A stretch of DNA of 64,000 nt, taken from NCBI RefSeq assembly GCF_003386665.1, contig NZ_QTUB01000001.1, forward strand, positions 2,170,001 to 2,234,000, given 5' to 3'. The position numbers were made by a program, and so were the translations under genes. Below are positions 63,063 to 64,000 of this stretch, in pieces. This stretch comes from Xenorhabdus cabanillasii (GTDB taxonomy: Bacteria > Pseudomonadota > Gammaproteobacteria > Enterobacterales > Enterobacteriaceae). The notes under the pieces are model-generated. The model searched no databases. It was not told the DNA's origin and saw nothing but the letters and a program-made list of their open reading frames with translations. Every line of letters starts with the position of its first letter. The first letter of the stretch is position 1.

Positions 63063-64000
63063 ATGGTTAAGGTATCTTTAGAAAAAGATAAAATTAAGTT
63101 TTTGCTGCTGGAAGGTGTTCATCAGAGCACAGTAGACAATTTGCGGGCAGCAGGGTACAGCAATATTGAGTATCATAAGGGCGCATTAGAACCGGAAGAG
63201 CTGAAAGAAGCAATTCGCGATGCCAGATTTGTGGGGATCCGTTCCCGTACTCAGTTAACCGAAGAAATTTTTGCTGCTGCTGAAAAATTAGTTGCAGTTG
63301 GGTGTTTCTGCATTGGCACTAATCAGGTTGATCTGAACGCCGCAGCAAAACGTGGTATTCCCGTATTTAACGCTCCGTTTTCCAATACACGCTCAGTGGC
63401 TGAAATGGTATTGGGAGAATTGCTGCTGTTATTGCGTCGAGTTCCAGAAGTCAATGCCAAAGCTCACAAAGGGGAATGGAACAAACAGGCTGCGGGTTGT
63501 TATGAAGCACGTGGCAAAAAATTAGGCATTATCGGTTACGGTCATATCGGTTCACAACTTAGTGTCCTGGCTGAAAGCATCGGTATGAATGTCTACTTCT
63601 TTGATATTGAACATAAATTACCGCTAGGAAACGCCCAGCAAGTTCATCACTTATCTGAATTGTTAAATATGAGTGATGTTGTGAGTCTGCATGTTCCTGA
63701 AACATCTTCAACCAAAAATATGATCGGTGCGGCAGAATTAGAGCTGATGAAACCGGGTTCAATTTTGATCAATGCTTCACGCGGTACTGTTATCGATATT
63801 CCTGCATTAGTCAATGCGTTAGAAATTGGGCATATTGCCGGTGCTGCAATTGATGTATTCCCCGTGGAGCCAGCAACCAACAACGAGCCTTTCGTCTCGC
63901 CATTAATTAAATTTGACAATGTACTGCTGACGCCACATATCGGCGGATCTACACAAGAAGCGCAACAGAATATCGGTTATGAAGTCGCCGGAAAATTGGT
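63063..64000 (+). CDS. serA: D-3-phosphoglycerate dehydrogenase SerA (partial, cut by the window end)
   Basis: SerA oxidises 3-phosphoglycerate, the first and serine-inhibited step of serine synthesis. The start ATG at 63063 gives MVKVSLEKDKIKFLLLEGV, as in E. coli. About 312 of 410 residues are inside the window. It has the NAD-binding motif LGIIGYGHIGSQL near residue 156, the substrate segment NAPFSNTRSVAEMVLGELLL, and the HIGGSTQEAQQNIG catalytic His near the window end. The C-terminal ACT domain is outside. Confidence 0.97.
   Translation, partial: MVKVSLEKDKIKFLLLEGVHQSTVDNLRAAGYSNIEYHKGALEPEELKEAIRDARFVGIRSRTQLTEEIFAAAEKLVAVGCFCIGTNQVDLNAAAKRGIPVFNAPFSNTRSVAEMVLGELLLLLRRVPEVNAKAHKGEWNKQAAGCYEARGKKLGIIGYGHIGSQLSVLAESIGMNVYFFDIEHKLPLGNAQQVHHLSELLNMSDVVSLHVPETSSTKNMIGAAELELMKPGSILINASRGTVIDIPALVNALEIGHIAGAAIDVFPVEPATNNEPFVSPLIKFDNVLLTPHIGGSTQEAQQNIGYEVAGKL

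Overview
The window comes from a gammaproteobacterium of the order Enterobacterales. AT-rich spacers, ERIC-type palindromic repeats, LeuO, and a FAA1-type acyl-CoA ligase inside the leu-ilv interval point to the Morganellaceae, most likely Xenorhabdus or Photorhabdus. Genus is an inference from gene content and sequence character, because no search could be run. No tRNA, rRNA, CRISPR array or prophage was found.

Layout. (1) 1-1720 is a low-density region with one unrecognised small gene, one broken gene and a palindrome. (2) mutH is followed by a non-coding interval with several DnaA-box-like sites and an ERIC element. (3) leuA-leuB sit on the minus strand behind a clear leuL attenuator, and leuC and leuD are absent. 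leuO, an acyl-CoA ligase, ilvI-ilvH and cra follow on the plus strand. (4) 14.1-32.2 kb is the complete division and cell wall cluster: mraZ, rsmH, ftsL, ftsI, murE, murF, mraY, murD, ftsW, murG, murC, ddl, ftsQ, ftsA, ftsZ and lpxC. Its genes are almost all overlapping or spaced by a few bases, behind a promoter that carries three MraZ boxes. (5) A DUF721 gene (minus) and secM-secA come next, then an ABC-F ATPase (minus), mutT, yacG, zapD and coaE. (6) A type IV pilus set (ppdD-hofB-hofC, minus) and ampD-ampE lead to pdhR-aceE-aceF-lpd, a GNAT gene and acnB. (7) A scarred stretch holds remnants of IS1, an EamA transporter and an IS3-family element. After it come yacL, mscS, argO, a yggE-type gene, argP (minus), rpiA and the 5' part of serA.

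How it fits together. Branched-chain amino acid genes (leuAB, ilvIH) and their regulator LeuO form one neighbourhood. The mra/fts cluster makes the peptidoglycan precursor and the divisome, and LpxC sets lipid A synthesis. SecM senses export and controls SecA. PdhR controls the pyruvate dehydrogenase genes beside it. ArgP is two genes from its known E. coli target argO.

The points of most interest are mainly what is missing or altered relative to E. coli: leuCD, guaC, nadC and aroP are gone from their usual places. The whole leu-to-yacL block sits between mutH and mscS, which in E. coli are neighbours of each other's region far from this block. MurD has an N-terminal extension built on a 15-bp tandem repeat. 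SecM has a changed arrest motif, with a possible RNA helix upstream of secA. A DARS2-like DnaA box cluster may lie beside mutH. I did not find a clearly new multi-gene system.
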